Source of the DNA: Erinaceus europaeus
Taxonomy: Eukaryota; Chordata; Mammalia; Eulipotyphla; Erinaceidae
Assembly (NCBI RefSeq): GCF_950295315.1
Contig: NC_080165.1
Span: forward strand, 6,760,417-6,824,416
DNA: 64,000 bases
Reading direction: 5' to 3'
A model generated the notes under the pieces. The model did no database searches, had not been told where the DNA came from, and saw only the letters and a program-made list of their open reading frames with translations. The position numbers and the translations under genes were made by a program. Below, one piece after another: positions 63,697 through 64,000 of this stretch (position 1 is the first letter of the stretch; the number at the start of each line of letters is the position of its first letter).

Positions 63697-64000
63697 TGTC
63701 GTATGCTTTACATTGGCTTGTTCTAGCCCTCCCCCTCCAAGAGAATTGGATGAGTCCTGTTAATTTCGCGGGCCTGCTTGGCCCCGCCCCAAGGGACCCT
63801 GGGAGAGGGTTCCGGAGTCCGAGAGTTCCTGAGTTCCCCAGTGACAGAGTTCCTGAGTTCCGGAGTTCGAGAGTTTCAGGGTTACAGAGTAAGAGAGAGT
63901 GCCAGAGAGACAGAGTTCCTGGGTTCCTGAGTTCCAGAGTAAAAGAGAGAGTGCTTGCGCCGCCGCAAAGAGACAGCAGAGTTCTGTTTGGTGATTAGTT
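63697..64000 (+). repeat. 3' LTR of copy 2, cut by the window end
   Basis: The first 304 bp match 61642-61945 with two substitutions. Confidence 0.93.

Larger units (their letters stand above)
61642..64000 (+). mobile_element. Non-autonomous LTR element, copy 2 (runs off the window)
   Basis: A 5' LTR of 434 bp, primer site, 306-codon ORF, 3' noncoding region, polypurine tract and the first 304 bp of the 3' LTR. The 304 comparable LTR positions differ at two sites (61655/63710 G/A and 61897/63960-area T/C), so it is very young. Inserted in the minus-strand L1 at TTCCATTGTG. The target duplication cannot be checked because the right end lies outside. Confidence 0.92.

Noticed and set aside
1..64000. 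tRNA, rRNA, snRNA genes or CRISPR arrays
   Set aside because: tRNA-like boxes are all parts of SINEs; regular repeats are microsatellites or transposons. None supported.

Overview
The window is mammalian nuclear DNA, most likely from a hedgehog (Erinaceidae). The mammal call rests on ten GT-AG exons that spell out the C-terminal end of utrophin. The hedgehog call is an inference from dozens of copies of tRNA-derived, CT-rich SINEs with CAA/AATAAA tails that resemble the ERI families.

Positions 1-50555 hold the 3' end of UTRN on the + strand. Ten exons (137, 39, 66, 66, 159, 241, 109, 90 and 23 nt plus the terminal exon) total 939 coding nt, or 312 residues plus stop. They match dystrophin exons 70-79 in order and nearly in length. 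They encode the end of the cysteine-rich domain, the syntrophin-binding stretch, the paired coiled coils that bind dystrobrevin, and the short C-terminal tail. A 3' UTR of about 2 kb follows, ending at an AATAAA at 50532. The introns are packed with SINEs, minus-strand L1 3' fragments, simple repeats, three solo LTRs of a class II retrovirus family (all antisense to UTRN), one class I solo LTR with a 4-bp duplication, and an antisense non-autonomous LTR element (20354-22722).

Positions 50556-64000 are intergenic. A minus-strand L1 (51555-61641) was split by a complete, very young, env-less class II (betaretrovirus/IAP-like) provirus, 52320-60090. It has 471-bp LTRs that differ at about three sites, a perfect 6-bp target duplication, a Lys-type primer site, gag with two zinc knuckles, a textbook U-UUA-AAC frameshift site with a potential pseudoknot, protease, RT, RNase H and integrase. 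Gag carries two in-frame stops; pol carries a frameshift and a stop. From 61642 to the window end lies a second copy, in + orientation, of the non-autonomous LTR element. Its LTRs differ from those of the provirus and it has no gag-pro-pol, but it carries one 306-codon ORF with an N-terminal hydrophobic stretch and 7-residue tandem repeats.

The most novel item is that two-copy non-autonomous element. Its 3' noncoding region is visibly homologous to the segment between pol and the 3' LTR of the provirus, so it probably depends on that retrovirus lineage. It also carries a duplicated ~126-bp block near its 3' end that could be an RNA export element. All function assigned to its ORF is inference.
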